From an uncultured Nitrosomonadaceae bacterium (GTDB taxonomy: Bacteria; Pseudomonadota; Gammaproteobacteria; Burkholderiales; Nitrosomonadaceae), in assembly GCA_905612245.1 (NCBI GenBank), contig CAJQRL010000003.1:1-49160 (forward strand): a stretch of DNA of 49,160 bases, given 5' to 3'. The notes under the pieces were generated by a model. That model had not been told where the DNA came from and did no database searches. It saw only the letters and a program-made list of their open reading frames with translations. A program made the position numbers and the translations under genes. How positions within the stretch are numbered: position 1 is the first letter of the stretch; each line of letters begins with the position of its first letter. Below, piece by piece: positions 19,261 to 27,350 of this stretch.

Positions 19261-20379
19261 ATGAATCCTAAAATAAACCGAGTAAAAAATATCGTTGTTA
19301 TGGCTGTTATTTTGCTAACCAGCAAAGGAATATATGCACAAGAAATTATAACGATTACAAATGACCTGATATCACCATTCAAGATTAGCGGGTATGTTGA
19401 AGCATATGGTGCTACTGCTTTCAGTAATTCTCCTAATAATAGAAAACCATCTCTATTCGTAAGCCATAGCCGAAATAATGAACCAGCAGTAAATCTGGCA
19501 TTCTTAAAAACAGAATATGACACTGAAAATATTAAAGCCAATTTTGCGCTGGCTGTAGGTACCTATATGCATGCTAATTATGCAGCAGAACCAGGCTTAC
19601 TAAAGAATCTCTATGAAAGCAGCATTGCGCTAAAGGTCTCAAGAAAAAATAATACATGGCTTGAAATGGGTGTTTTCTCTTCCCATATTGGATTTGAAAA
19701 TGCCAAAGGTAGTGATAACTGGACTTTAACAAGGAGCCTCACAGCTGAGAATATTCCCTATTATGAGTCCGGTGCGAAAATTAGCCATACTTCAAATGAT
19801 GGCAAGTGGTTTATGAGTGCACTTATTCTGAGTGGATGGCAGCGTATTAAACCTGTCGATGGAAATACTCTTCCCTCATTTGGCACACAAATTACTTACA
19901 GCCCTTCTTCAAGGATAACCTTCAATAGCAGTACGTTTATTGGTACTGATTCACCTAATCAGAGGAGGTTGATGCGATATTTTCATGACTTCTACAGTAC
20001 CTTCAAACTGAGTAGCAAGCTGGCTGCAACGATTGGTTTTGATATTGGTATGGAGCAGAAGAGCAAAGGCTCGTCAAATTTCAATACATGGTTTAATTCG
20101 ACGGCTATTATGCGTTATTCCCCTACAACAAATACAGCTATAGCCTTAAGAGGAGAGTACTTCGATGACAGAGATAGTGTACTTCTATCTTCTACATCAC
20201 CAAATGGCTTTAGAACATGGGCCTTCTCTGCAAATTTTGATTGGAACATCACGAAGAATTTTCTCTGGCGGGTCGAAGCGAGGTCTCTTATTAATAAAGA
20301 TAATATTTTTACCAGACAGGACGGTACTATGACAGATACCAATACAATCCTAACGACAGCACTAGCTATAAACTTTTGA
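19261..20379 (+). CDS. Outer-membrane beta-barrel porin, BBP2/OmpL-like
   Basis: A 372-residue precursor with a signal peptide ending near GIYAQ and alternating-hydrophobicity strands throughout, closing with TTALAINF (C-terminal Phe, the usual barrel-assembly signal). Blocks such as NLAFLKTEYDTENIKANFAL, WLEMGVFSSHIGFE, NIPYYESGAKISHTS and MRYFHDFY match, from memory, the 'putative beta-barrel porin-2' family, which I associate mainly with Bacteroidota. It is short of the features of the classical betaproteobacterial trimeric porins (Porin_4). AGGAT stands just before the ATG. Substrate unknown. Foreign origin is possible but not proven. Confidence 0.72.
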   Translation: MNPKINRVKNIVVMAVILLTSKGIYAQEIITITNDLISPFKISGYVEAYGATAFSNSPNNRKPSLFVSHSRNNEPAVNLAFLKTEYDTENIKANFALAVGTYMHANYAAEPGLLKNLYESSIALKVSRKNNTWLEMGVFSSHIGFENAKGSDNWTLTRSLTAENIPYYESGAKISHTSNDGKWFMSALILSGWQRIKPVDGNTLPSFGTQITYSPSSRITFNSSTFIGTDSPNQRRLMRYFHDFYSTFKLSSKLAATIGFDIGMEQKSKGSSNFNTWFNSTAIMRYSPTTNTAIALRGEYFDDRDSVLLSSTSPNGFRTWAFSANFDWNITKNFLWRVEARSLINKDNIFTRQDGTMTDTNTILTTALAINF

Positions 20380-20624
20380 TAAATTGCAGTTGAAATATAG
20401 CTAATTTAGTCATCCTGAATTTTCCATTGCACCACCTTCTTAATATCCAGAAGAGATTGGGGAGATACACCGAGTTCCTATGAAAACCCAATTATATATT
20501 TGTTATCACAACATTCCTGCGATAGTCTGAGTTACAATTAATCATAGTCTCCTAGACTATTTATAAGCCTATATTTATTTATATAATTAATTTTTAAAGC
20601 TTCTAATCTGGTGAGATAGAGTTT

Positions 20625-20711
20625 GCCGGGATGGCGGAATTGGTAGACGCACGGGACTCAAAATCCCGCGAGGGCAACCTCATGGGGGTTCGATTCCCCC
20701 TCCCGGCACCA
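20625..20711 (+). tRNA. tRNA-Leu (CAA)
   Basis: An 87-nt class II tRNA with acceptor GCCGGGA/TCCCGGC, discriminator A and encoded CCA. The anticodon stem CGGGA/TCCCG closes the loop CTCAAAA, giving CAA. It has the long variable arm of tRNA-Leu and a G-rich T-arm with GGTTCGATTCC. Its 3' end borders the integrase remnant, so it is the likely attachment site of an integrative element. Confidence 0.96.
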
Positions 20712-20769
20712 AGTAACACGTGACATTAAGAGTTATTTCCTGCATCCCAGTTCTGAAGAGTGGCACATT

Positions 20770-20780
20770 TTTGGCACACT
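20770..20780 (+). repeat. 11-bp direct repeat, left copy (possible att half)
   Basis: TTTGGCACACT, repeated exactly at 25036-25046. The two copies bracket the accessory genes, and the left one lies in the integrase stub. An 11-bp match alone could be chance in this much sequence. Confidence 0.35.
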
Positions 20781-20889
20781 AATAGGAAACAAGACACTCT
20801 CCATGGTTGTTCGATACAGCCACCTTAGCTCAGATCATATTGTTAGTACTGGCGAAAAGCTTGCTGCACGTTTGGGAGTAGATAAATGA
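20773..20889 (+). pseudogene. C-terminal stub of a tyrosine-recombinase integrase
   Basis: The frame reads GNKTLSMVVRYSHLSSDHIV and continues STGEKLAARLGVDK before a stop. This matches the last segment of phage/island integrases (LGHKTLxMVxRYAHLSxEH), including the nucleophilic Tyr in RYSHL. The frame is open back to the tRNA-Leu end, but no catalytic Arg-Lys-His part exists, so about nine tenths of the gene is missing. The stop overlaps the next start by four bases. It is presumably left over from deletion of an element once inserted at tRNA-Leu. Confidence 0.72.
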
Positions 20890-21221
20890 GTGTTATTGAT
20901 TGGGATCTTTGGTTGAAAATGCCTACTGTCACAATCGGGCAGGCATGTGCTTTATCACTGGATATTGACCCAGACAAGATGACGCATGGGGATAAGAAAA
21001 AAGATAATTTTCAAAACCGTCTTAAACTACTGATTGAAATAGTCTTCTTTATGAATAATATTAGAGTTTCTTCTACAAATAGCGAGAATATTGACTCCGA
21101 AATTTATCTAGAAAGCTTTGTGGAATGGGCGTTAGATATAAAGTGGGACATCCCTAAAGAATTAAAAAGCCTAGTAACTGTAAAAGAAAAGATTGAAGAT
21201 AAACCTAATGAAGAATTATGA
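20886..21221 (+). CDS. Small island-associated hypothetical protein
   Basis: A 111-residue soluble protein beginning MSVIDWDLWLKMPTVTIGQA and continuing ACALSLDIDPDKM. The opening (W..W..MP.VT..QACALSL.I.PD) resembles a short protein I associate with integrase-flanking regions of proteobacterial islands, where it usually follows the integrase with overlapping codons, as here (ATGA). Full-length relatives are often longer, so this copy may be truncated. No known domain or catalytic motif is visible; the C-terminus is Lys/Glu rich. Function unknown. Confidence 0.6.
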   Translation: MSVIDWDLWLKMPTVTIGQACALSLDIDPDKMTHGDKKKDNFQNRLKLLIEIVFFMNNIRVSSTNSENIDSEIYLESFVEWALDIKWDIPKELKSLVTVKEKIEDKPNEEL

Positions 21222-21286
21222 AGAAGCTAACCCTTATATTCACACTGTTGTTCTCAACAGTAGTAATGATTTTTAGGCACAAGTAG
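21218..21286 (+). pseudogene. Truncated start of a secreted protein
   Basis: A 22-codon frame begins MKKLTLIFTLLFSTVVMIF and stops soon after. It has the layout of a signal peptide whose mature part has been lost. The ATG overlaps the preceding stop by four bases. It may be noise, but the start context and hydrophobic core look real. Confidence 0.4.
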
Positions 21287-21393
21287 CTGCTGGTCAAGAA
21301 GATATGGAAGACAGACTTAGTTGAGTGTATATGCAGACACCACCAGAGAGTTATTGATCCTAGATAAGGAGAATATTTATTCGTTCAGATTAA

Positions 21394-21498
21394 CTAGGAA
21401 TAAATGCAGTAGAATATAAAAAGTTTAAATTTTTTGTTCCTGACACTTGAGAACAAACAAAAATAGCCAGTTTCCTCAATGCCATAGACAACAAATAA
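21394..21498 (+). pseudogene. Decayed tail of a type I restriction specificity subunit (HsdS)
   Basis: In one frame the DNA reads KFKFFVPDT-stop-EQTKIASFLNAIDNK-stop. The second part is the conserved repeat found at the end of the target-recognition domains of HsdS (EQxKIAxFLxxIDxKI). The in-frame TGA at 21448 and the lack of any upstream domain show it is dead. No hsdM or hsdR is in the window. It is consistent with a restriction system once carried by the element at tRNA-Leu. Confidence 0.6.
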
Positions 21499-21573
21499 CC
21501 TTCCGGCGTAACCGAAGAGCTGACTTTTTGAAATAAATTAAATAATCATTGATCTGTAACATAAGGTGTCAAT

Positions 21574-22392
21574 ATGACAATATCAGTCTATGGTGGTACG
21601 GGTTTTATTGGGGGCTTTTTTTGCCGAAAGTATCCGAATGATGTGATAAAAATAAAAAGAGAATTAAGAAAACCGGAATCTAAAGAAATCCTCTACTTTA
21701 TAAGCACGACGAGTAACTACAATGTTCTAGAAAGTTTGAGAATGGATGTTGATATTAATATTTCTGTGCTAATGGAAACGCTGGAAAACTGCAAAGATAA
21801 AGGCATCGTTTTTAATTACATCAGCACAGGGTTTGTTTATGGGAATGATATAATAAATGCTGTTGAAACAGATAATTGCAATCCAGGTGGGTTTTATTCG
21901 ATTACAAAAAGATCCGCTGAAATGCTGCTAATTTCTTTTTGCGAGACATTTAATGTCAAGTATCGGATTTTACGTCTAGCAAATGTTTATGGTACCGAAG
22001 ATCGGGAATGTTCTGGTAATAAAAATGTACTGGGGTTTCTAATTGAATTACTAAAAGAAAACAAAGAAATTAGTCTCTATGATGGCGGTGACGTCTTAAG
22101 AGATTATTTACATGTTGCAGATGTTTGTAGTGCTATAAAATTGGTACTGGAAAGGGGTGAAACGGACAGTATTTATAATATAGCCAGCGGCAAACCAAAA
22201 AAGTTTCATGACATTATTATGTCAGCAAGAAAGCATTTAGGCAGTAACAGCAATATCACCTCGACAGAAGCACCAGAATTTTACAAGAAGGTGCAGGCAA
22301 GAAACTTTTCTTTGAACGTTGATAAGTTGAAGAGTCTTGGGTTTGAAGAGCAGATATATTTGAAAGAGGGAATAAAATTACTATGTCGTTAA
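21574..22392 (+). CDS. NAD(P)-dependent sugar epimerase/reductase (extended SDR)
   Basis: A 272-residue short-chain dehydrogenase acting on nucleotide sugars. The N-terminus MTISVYGGTGFIGG is the Rossmann GxxGxxG, YISTGFVYG supplies the catalytic Thr/Ser region, YSITK is the Tyr-Lys pair, and RLANVYG plus RDYLHVADV are typical of sugar epimerases/dehydratases. It is shorter than most 4,6-dehydratases (about 320), closer to 4-ketoreductases. It overlaps the next gene by 10 bases. Next to an RfbH-like 3-dehydratase, a role as the terminal 4-ketoreductase of a 3,6-dideoxyhexose, as in paratose or abequose synthases, is plausible but inferred. Confidence 0.75.
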   Translation: MTISVYGGTGFIGGFFCRKYPNDVIKIKRELRKPESKEILYFISTTSNYNVLESLRMDVDINISVLMETLENCKDKGIVFNYISTGFVYGNDIINAVETDNCNPGGFYSITKRSAEMLLISFCETFNVKYRILRLANVYGTEDRECSGNKNVLGFLIELLKENKEISLYDGGDVLRDYLHVADVCSAIKLVLERGETDSIYNIASGKPKKFHDIIMSARKHLGSNSNITSTEAPEFYKKVQARNFSLNVDKLKSLGFEEQIYLKEGIKLLCR

Positions 22393-23717
22393 ACAACATA
22401 ATTACCGAATTTATTTCCAAGGCAAGGGAAGAAGATAATAATTTATTCCCTTTTATAGCAAATAAGAAAGTATTTAATGAGGAAAAGGACTCTGTATATT
22501 ATTCTGGTCCATATTGGGATGATCAGGAGATAGAGGCAATATTTCATAGCATTTTAAAAGGAAAATGGCTTTCTGCAGGCGAATCAGTAGACAGATTTGA
22601 AAAAAGGTTTTCTAAAAAATTTAACTCTGGCCATTCGTTGATGGTTAATTCTGGAAGTTCAGCTAATCTAGTTTTAATTGCTGCGCTAAAGAAACACTTT
22701 GACTGGAAAGATGGAGATGAGATTATTGTATCTTGTGTTGGATTTCCAACGACCATTAACCCAATTATCCAGAATAATCTTAAACCAGTATTTGTCGATA
22801 TTAACTGGGATGATCTTAATTGGAACTTGGATGATGTGGAGCGAAAAATTGGTCCGTCGACCAGAGCCATTTTTTCTTCTCCAGTGCTTGGTAATGCATA
22901 TAATTTAGAGCGTATTGTAAATATTTGCTCGGAAAATAAAATTGAACTCATAGCGGATAACTGTGACAGCCTAGGGAGCAAATGGAATGGTAAGTATTTA
23001 ACCGATTATGCCGTTGCTTCATCCTGTTCCTTCTATCCGGCACACCACATAACGACTATTGAAGGCGGAATGGTTTCATCTAACGTCGAAGAAATCATTA
23101 ATCTCGCTAGGAGCTTTGCCTGGTGGGGGAGAGGGTGCCACTGCGTAGGTAAGCAAAATTTACTTGCGAATGGCGTATGTGGAAAAAGATTTGATAAATG
23201 GATTGAGGGTTATGATGAAACAGTCGACCATAAATATCTATTCGAGAATATTGGATACAATTTAAAACCCGCCGATTTACAGGGTGCAATTGGGATGGTC
23301 CAGTTAAAAAAATTTGATGAAGTTCATTCGATTAGACGAAATAACAAAGATCAGTTAGATTCTATTTTTCAACGAATCAATGGACTGAGAACGATTAATG
23401 AACTCCCGCAGGCAGAAACTAGCTGGTTTGGTGTGCCACTCGTTTGTGAGAGCAAAGCACAAAAAAGAAGCCTAGTTAAATTTCTGGAAGAAAATAGAAT
23501 TCAAACTAGAAACTATTTTGCCGGGAATATCCTATTACACCCAGCATATAGAAAAATAGATGATTTCACTAAGTACCCTATCGCAAACAAAGTTATGGAT
23601 AGAGTATTTTTTGTTGGTTGCTCGCCGACAATCTCCAATGAAATGATTAATTATATAGAGGTCATAGTGGATCAGTTTATTTCAACTACCAAACACCAGG
23701 AAAACAATGAAAAATGA
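22383..23717 (+). CDS. rfbH: RfbH/DdhC-like nucleotide-hexulose 3-dehydratase (PLP, probable [2Fe-2S])
   Basis: A DegT/AHBA-fold enzyme of 444 residues resembling CDP-4-keto-6-deoxyglucose 3-dehydrase (E1), which removes the C3 hydroxyl on the way to 3,6-dideoxyhexoses. The usual PLP Schiff-base lysine is replaced by histidine in SFYPAHHITTIEGG (His221). Cysteines at 194, 252, 254 and 266 give C-x57-C-x-C-x11-C, close to the C-x57-C-x-C-x7-C cluster pattern known for E1. It overlaps both neighbours. No E3-type iron-sulfur flavin reductase, CDP-glucose pyrophosphorylase or 4,6-dehydratase gene is in the window, so the pathway is incomplete here. ColD-type enzymes also use His but lack the cluster. 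Confidence 0.82.
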   Translation: MSLNNIITEFISKAREEDNNLFPFIANKKVFNEEKDSVYYSGPYWDDQEIEAIFHSILKGKWLSAGESVDRFEKRFSKKFNSGHSLMVNSGSSANLVLIAALKKHFDWKDGDEIIVSCVGFPTTINPIIQNNLKPVFVDINWDDLNWNLDDVERKIGPSTRAIFSSPVLGNAYNLERIVNICSENKIELIADNCDSLGSKWNGKYLTDYAVASSCSFYPAHHITTIEGGMVSSNVEEIINLARSFAWWGRGCHCVGKQNLLANGVCGKRFDKWIEGYDETVDHKYLFENIGYNLKPADLQGAIGMVQLKKFDEVHSIRRNNKDQLDSIFQRINGLRTINELPQAETSWFGVPLVCESKAQKRSLVKFLEENRIQTRNYFAGNILLHPAYRKIDDFTKYPIANKVMDRVFFVGCSPTISNEMINYIEVIVDQFISTTKHQENNEK

Positions 23718-24459
23718 CATCGCTATTCATTGCGTTTGTTTTCCCAAACATGAGCCCTTGGAACATAAGAAATACCAAAAAAATATCATGTGCAATGCGG
23801 TGAATATTTCTGATAAATATAGACAAGATTTAGTCAAGAGAGATTTTCTATTTGATGATACAGGTGACAATATTTCAGAATTAAACTGGATTCTCGGGGA
23901 TCTTACTGCAACTTATTGGATATGGAAAAATTCAAAGATTGATTTTGTGGGAACAAGTCAGTACAGAAGATTCTGGGATGACAATATAGATAATATTAAG
24001 TTTGAAGAGAATACCCTATATATGTCAGAGCCACTTCGCTTTGCTCGGACGTTGAGAGAGCAATATATTGCTAGCCATGGAATTCTTGGAATATCTATAC
24101 TTGATGACTTATCTCGGGCAAAAAAAATACCCCTCACACAGAAAATGTTGGAGCGAACATATTCCCTTAACTATTTAAATTCATGCAATATGTTTATTGC
24201 ACATAGGGCGACTTACAATAAACTTTGTGAGTTACTATTTGAAATGGTTTTTGAAATTTATGAGACTTATGGCGATACCATTAATGAACTTAATGCTTAT
24301 AATCGAAGGATACCAGCTTTTCTCGGGGAGAGGATAGTTACTGCGCTGATCATAAATAAAGAATATTTTTTTCCTGAATTAAATATTGTTACGCTTGGAT
24401 GGAAGCAGCCTAAGAAAGATCATATTTTTAAAAGGATTAAATCAAAATTCTGGACTTAA
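23707..24459 (+). CDS. DUF4422 putative glycosyltransferase
   Basis: A 250-residue protein with ISELNWILGDLTATYWIWKN, FVGTSQYRRF and SCNMFIAHRATYNKLCELLF. These blocks are those of DUF4422 (PF14393), a family found in capsule and LPS loci and thought to contain glycosyltransferases. No signal peptide or membrane span is seen, so it should act in the cytoplasm. Its start overlaps the rfbH-like gene by 11 bases, making a tight three-gene unit that likely makes and transfers an unusual sugar onto a surface glycan. Sugar and acceptor are unknown. Confidence 0.75.
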   Translation: MKNDIAIHCVCFPKHEPLEHKKYQKNIMCNAVNISDKYRQDLVKRDFLFDDTGDNISELNWILGDLTATYWIWKNSKIDFVGTSQYRRFWDDNIDNIKFEENTLYMSEPLRFARTLREQYIASHGILGISILDDLSRAKKIPLTQKMLERTYSLNYLNSCNMFIAHRATYNKLCELLFEMVFEIYETYGDTINELNAYNRRIPAFLGERIVTALIINKEYFFPELNIVTLGWKQPKKDHIFKRIKSKFWT

Positions 24460-24538
24460 TTCATAAGGAGAAGTGGGTTGAAGAATTAACTTAAGAAAGA
24501 AATATTTTCTGTAGGGACAACTTGCTTTGGTGAATAAG

Positions 24539-24572
24539 AGATTAATCTTTTAAAGATTAATCTAAATTTTTA
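24539..24572 (+). terminator. AT-rich hairpin after the sugar cassette
   Basis: Arms AGATTAATCTTT (24539-24550) and its complement (24552-24563) are followed by AAATTTTTAT. The stem is AT-rich and so weak. It sits between the convergent DUF4422 and small-lipoprotein genes and may work for both strands. Confidence 0.5.
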
Positions 24573-24600
24573 TAGTTTTTTTCATTTCATAGAATCAGCA

Positions 24601-24783
24601 TCACCATTCCATAGGATCAACATCACCATTCCACATGGGATCATCATCTTGATTCCAATCTGGATCGGCACCTTGATTAGCCGTACTATCTCCGTAAAGA
24701 TTACCTCCTGCATATTCAACCTGATGCATACATCCCGTATTTATTGCGAGTCCTAATATGGCTATTACTAATAATTTCTTCAT
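24601..24783 (-). CDS. Very small lipoprotein with Asp/Trp-rich tail
   Basis: A 60-residue frame starts MKKLLVIAILGLAINTGC (possible lipidated Cys18; Asn at -3 is atypical). The mature part is acidic: after GADPDWNQ come DDDPMWNG and DVDPMEW, a short imperfect repeat. At DNA level two 13-bp identical blocks (24599-24611 and 24621-24633) lie 22 bp apart, so the last unit is shifted by one base and ends in the stop. No family recognised. It lies inside the accessory region and converges with the sugar cassette. Confidence 0.45.
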   Translation of the reverse strand: MKKLLVIAILGLAINTGCMHQVEYAGGNLYGDSTANQGADPDWNQDDDPMWNGDVDPMEW

Positions 24784-25035
24784 TTAATCTTTTTAGTATT
24801 AATCGTCAATTCCCTAAATAAAATTGAATTAATTCTGGGTGAAAATGTAATTTACCCTCAATTTTTTTGGCTTCTCCTTTTCCATCTCGAATAATATAGA
24901 GGCTGATTATTTGACTTTATTTGATCTTTTTAAGTTCAACATTATTAGCATAGTAAAACAGCCCATTGAAATGTTTACAAACGACATTTACTGTTCCTAG
25001 GGTTAGTTTTTCTGTGGTGATTAAACACTTATTAA

Positions 25036-25046
25036 TTTGGCACACT
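25036..25046 (+). repeat. 11-bp direct repeat, right copy
   Basis: TTTGGCACACT, identical to 20770-20780 and in the same orientation. It may mark the far boundary of the element that entered at tRNA-Leu. Confidence 0.35.
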
Positions 25047-25202
25047 CAGCCACAAAAAGCAGGAAGAAACAGGAATAGACGAGAATAAATAAGGCTATTT
25101 TTCAATTATTGTTACTTACTCTGCAGTACTCTAGAGAGGAATTCAGATAGGTTATATAAATTTCTGCACTACTAATTCTTGCCATTCAAAAAGCTTAAGA
25201 GT

Positions 25203-25233
25203 AAACTTGATTAATTGTTACGAATTCAAGTTT
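25203..25233. promoter_or_regulatory. Inverted repeat overlapping the umuD translation start region
   Basis: Perfect 8-bp arms AAACTTGA (25203-25210) and TCAAGTTT (25226-25233) separated by 15 bases, ending one base before the umuD ATG. It could be a repressor operator or an RNA hairpin that hides the initiation region; no Shine-Dalgarno is otherwise visible. Confidence 0.4.
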
Positions 25234-25234
25234 T

Positions 25235-25837
25235 ATGATGGCCGATACTATAAGAACCCATGGAGGCAGACGCTCAGGCGCTGGGCGCAAACCAGGCAAT
25301 AGCATAGCTCAACCCACTACAGTCATACGCGTTCCGGCAAACACGGCTAAAATCATCAAGAGCTTTGTTTCTACTCTAACAGAAGAGCGCCCGTTACAAA
25401 CACACGCTAAGCTCTCTGAGCTAATCCAATTCGTACGAACTAAACAAGATACCGTTTTCCCACTCTACACATCAAAAGTAGCCGCCGGCTTTCCATCTCC
25501 GGCTGATGATCATGTTGAGCAACGGCTCAATCCAAGCGACTATCTCGTGGAAAATGATGCCGCAACTTTCTTCGTACGCGTCAAAGGTGACTCAATGACA
25601 GAGGCCGGCATCTTCGATAATGATGTGCTAATTATTGACCGCTCAAGAACCCAGCAGAATGGAGATATTGTCCTTGCAATACTAGATGGGGAATTTACCG
25701 TAAAAATTTTGGAGCAGTCTAAAAAAGGTGTAACCCTTATTCCGGCTAACCAAAATTATTCAGTTATTGAAATCAAAGAAGAACAGTCCTTTGAAATCTG
25801 GGGCGTTGTCACCGGATCCATGCGGAAATTTAAATGA
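25235..25837 (+). CDS. umuD: UmuD-like S24 peptidase with extended N-terminus
   Basis: The SOS mutagenesis subunit that cleaves itself when RecA filaments form and then joins UmuC to make DNA polymerase V. The predicted cleavage site is Ala84-Gly85 in KVAAGFPSP, with catalytic Ser120 in GDSMTEAGI and Lys157 in DGEFTVKIL. The protein has about 200 residues, versus ~140 in E. coli. The extra N-terminal ~60 residues begin with a Gly/Arg-rich [14 protein letters not shown] and a TTVIRVP strand, suggesting a DNA-binding element. Two adjacent ATGs exist. Its stop overlaps umuC by four bases. Confidence 0.88.
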   Translation: MMADTIRTHGGRRSGAGRKPGNSIAQPTTVIRVPANTAKIIKSFVSTLTEERPLQTHAKLSELIQFVRTKQDTVFPLYTSKVAAGFPSPADDHVEQRLNPSDYLVENDAATFFVRVKGDSMTEAGIFDNDVLIIDRSRTQQNGDIVLAILDGEFTVKILEQSKKGVTLIPANQNYSVIEIKEEQSFEIWGVVTGSMRKFK

Positions 25838-27120
25838 ACCGCTCTATCGCTCTCGTCGACTGTAATAATTTTTATGTAAGTTGTGAACGAGTATTTAATC
25901 CGAAATTGAAAAATAAATCAGTAGTAGTGCTTTCCAATAATGATGGTTGTGCAGTTGCCAGAAGCGAAGAGGTAAAAGCACTTGGCGTGAGAATGGGAGA
26001 GCCTTGGTTTCAGTTTAAGCACTTAGCAAAAAAACATAACATTATTACCTGTTCTTCTAATTATGCACTGTATGCCGATATGTCCGATCGAGTAATGAGC
26101 ATCCTCTCCAAATTTAGCCCTAACCAAGAAATATACTCTATTGATGAATGTTTTCTAGATTTCACGGGATTCTGCGAAGATGACCTGACTAACTATGCAC
26201 AAAAGATCTGTAGGTGCATTCAACAACAAACGGGGTTACCTGTATGCATAGGAATTGGAACATCAAAAACACTAGCAAAGCTTGCGAACCATATTGCTAA
26301 AAAAAATTTATCATTCCAAGGTGTATGCAACTTCAATGCCATGGCGATACAGGAACAAGATAAATGGCTACACAAGATTAAAGTTGGAAAGGTATGGGGT
26401 GTTGGCAAAAAAATTGCGCCAAAATTACAACAGATTGGTATTTACAAAATAGGTGACCTGAAAAATATTAATCCGAGCATACTAAATTTGCAGTTTTCTG
26501 TCTCTTTGAAAAAAACCATCTACGAACTTAATAATATAGTTTGTTTTGAATTGGAGGAGACAACTGCGCAAAAGAAACAGATAACCTGCTCCCGCTCTTT
26601 TGGTGTACTGATAACTAGTTTTAAAAGTCTAGAACAATCCATGGCTCTCTATGTCAGTCGCGCTGCTGAGAAATTACGCCGACAAAATTTATATACGGGA
26701 TCAATCCATATTTATATCTGTACCAGTCCATTCAATAAGAAAGAATCTTGTTACGAAAACAGCGTAACAATCCCATTACCAGAGCAAACAGACAACACCC
26801 TGAAACTTATACAACTTTCATCATTCGGACTGCGTAAAATTTACCGAAACGGATATAAATACCAAAAGGCGGGAGTCATCCTATCTAAACTTGTATCAAG
26901 CAAAGAACGCCAACCCGACCTGTTTAGTAAAAAGGATGGGCGAAAAAAGTCAGATAGCCTAATGGCAGCACTAGATCAAATTAACGAACTGATGGGAAAG
27001 AAAATATTGATAATTGCAGCCGAGGGAATAACACAACCATGGAAGATGAGACAAAGCAACATGAGCCCAAAATATACGACTAACTGGAATGATTTGATAG
27101 TAGCTAGTCAGTTTATATAA
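25834..27120 (+). CDS. umuC: DNA polymerase V catalytic subunit UmuC
   Basis: A Y-family translesion polymerase of 428 residues. The catalytic acidic residues lie in [16 protein letters not shown] (Asp9) and [10 protein letters not shown] (Asp104, Glu105). The [17 protein letters not shown] stretch, the helix-hairpin-helix-type thumb ([18 protein letters not shown]) and the little-finger region follow. A C-terminal QPDLFSK is a probable clamp-binding motif. It overlaps umuD by ATGA. It looks intact. Confidence 0.94.
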   Translation: MNRSIALVDCNNFYVSCERVFNPKLKNKSVVVLSNNDGCAVARSEEVKALGVRMGEPWFQFKHLAKKHNIITCSSNYALYADMSDRVMSILSKFSPNQEIYSIDECFLDFTGFCEDDLTNYAQKICRCIQQQTGLPVCIGIGTSKTLAKLANHIAKKNLSFQGVCNFNAMAIQEQDKWLHKIKVGKVWGVGKKIAPKLQQIGIYKIGDLKNINPSILNLQFSVSLKKTIYELNNIVCFELEETTAQKKQITCSRSFGVLITSFKSLEQSMALYVSRAAEKLRRQNLYTGSIHIYICTSPFNKKESCYENSVTIPLPEQTDNTLKLIQLSSFGLRKIYRNGYKYQKAGVILSKLVSSKERQPDLFSKKDGRKKSDSLMAALDQINELMGKKILIIAAEGITQPWKMRQSNMSPKYTTNWNDLIVASQFI

Positions 27121-27350
27121 AGAAGTTCTGAGCCAGGGTTAGATTTCCATAATTTATACAACAGTGGGTTCTAAAACCCTGCAAAAACTCCATAAATTTG
27201 ATTTGCTGGTAGATTAAAGCTCCTATAATTAAACTAGAGTATCCCGTTAACCTATATGGGCGGTAGGCTCTCATATTTAATTTATGCAACTTACGTGCTA
27301 AAATGTGATCATATAGATAGTTTAACAAGATATTAAACAAGGAGAACAAC

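Larger units (their letters stand above)
24784..25234. other. Intergenic region with the right end of the presumed island
   Basis: No gene seen in these ~450 bases. It contains the right copy of the 11-bp repeat, followed by an A/G-rich stretch (25050-25092), and an inverted repeat abutting umuD. No perfect CTGT-N8-ACAG SOS box was found by eye. Confidence 0.5.

Noticed and set aside
24890-25234. SOS box before umuD
   Set aside because: Only partial matches (for example CTGTGGTGATTAAACA) were found; none fits CTGT-N8-ACAG.
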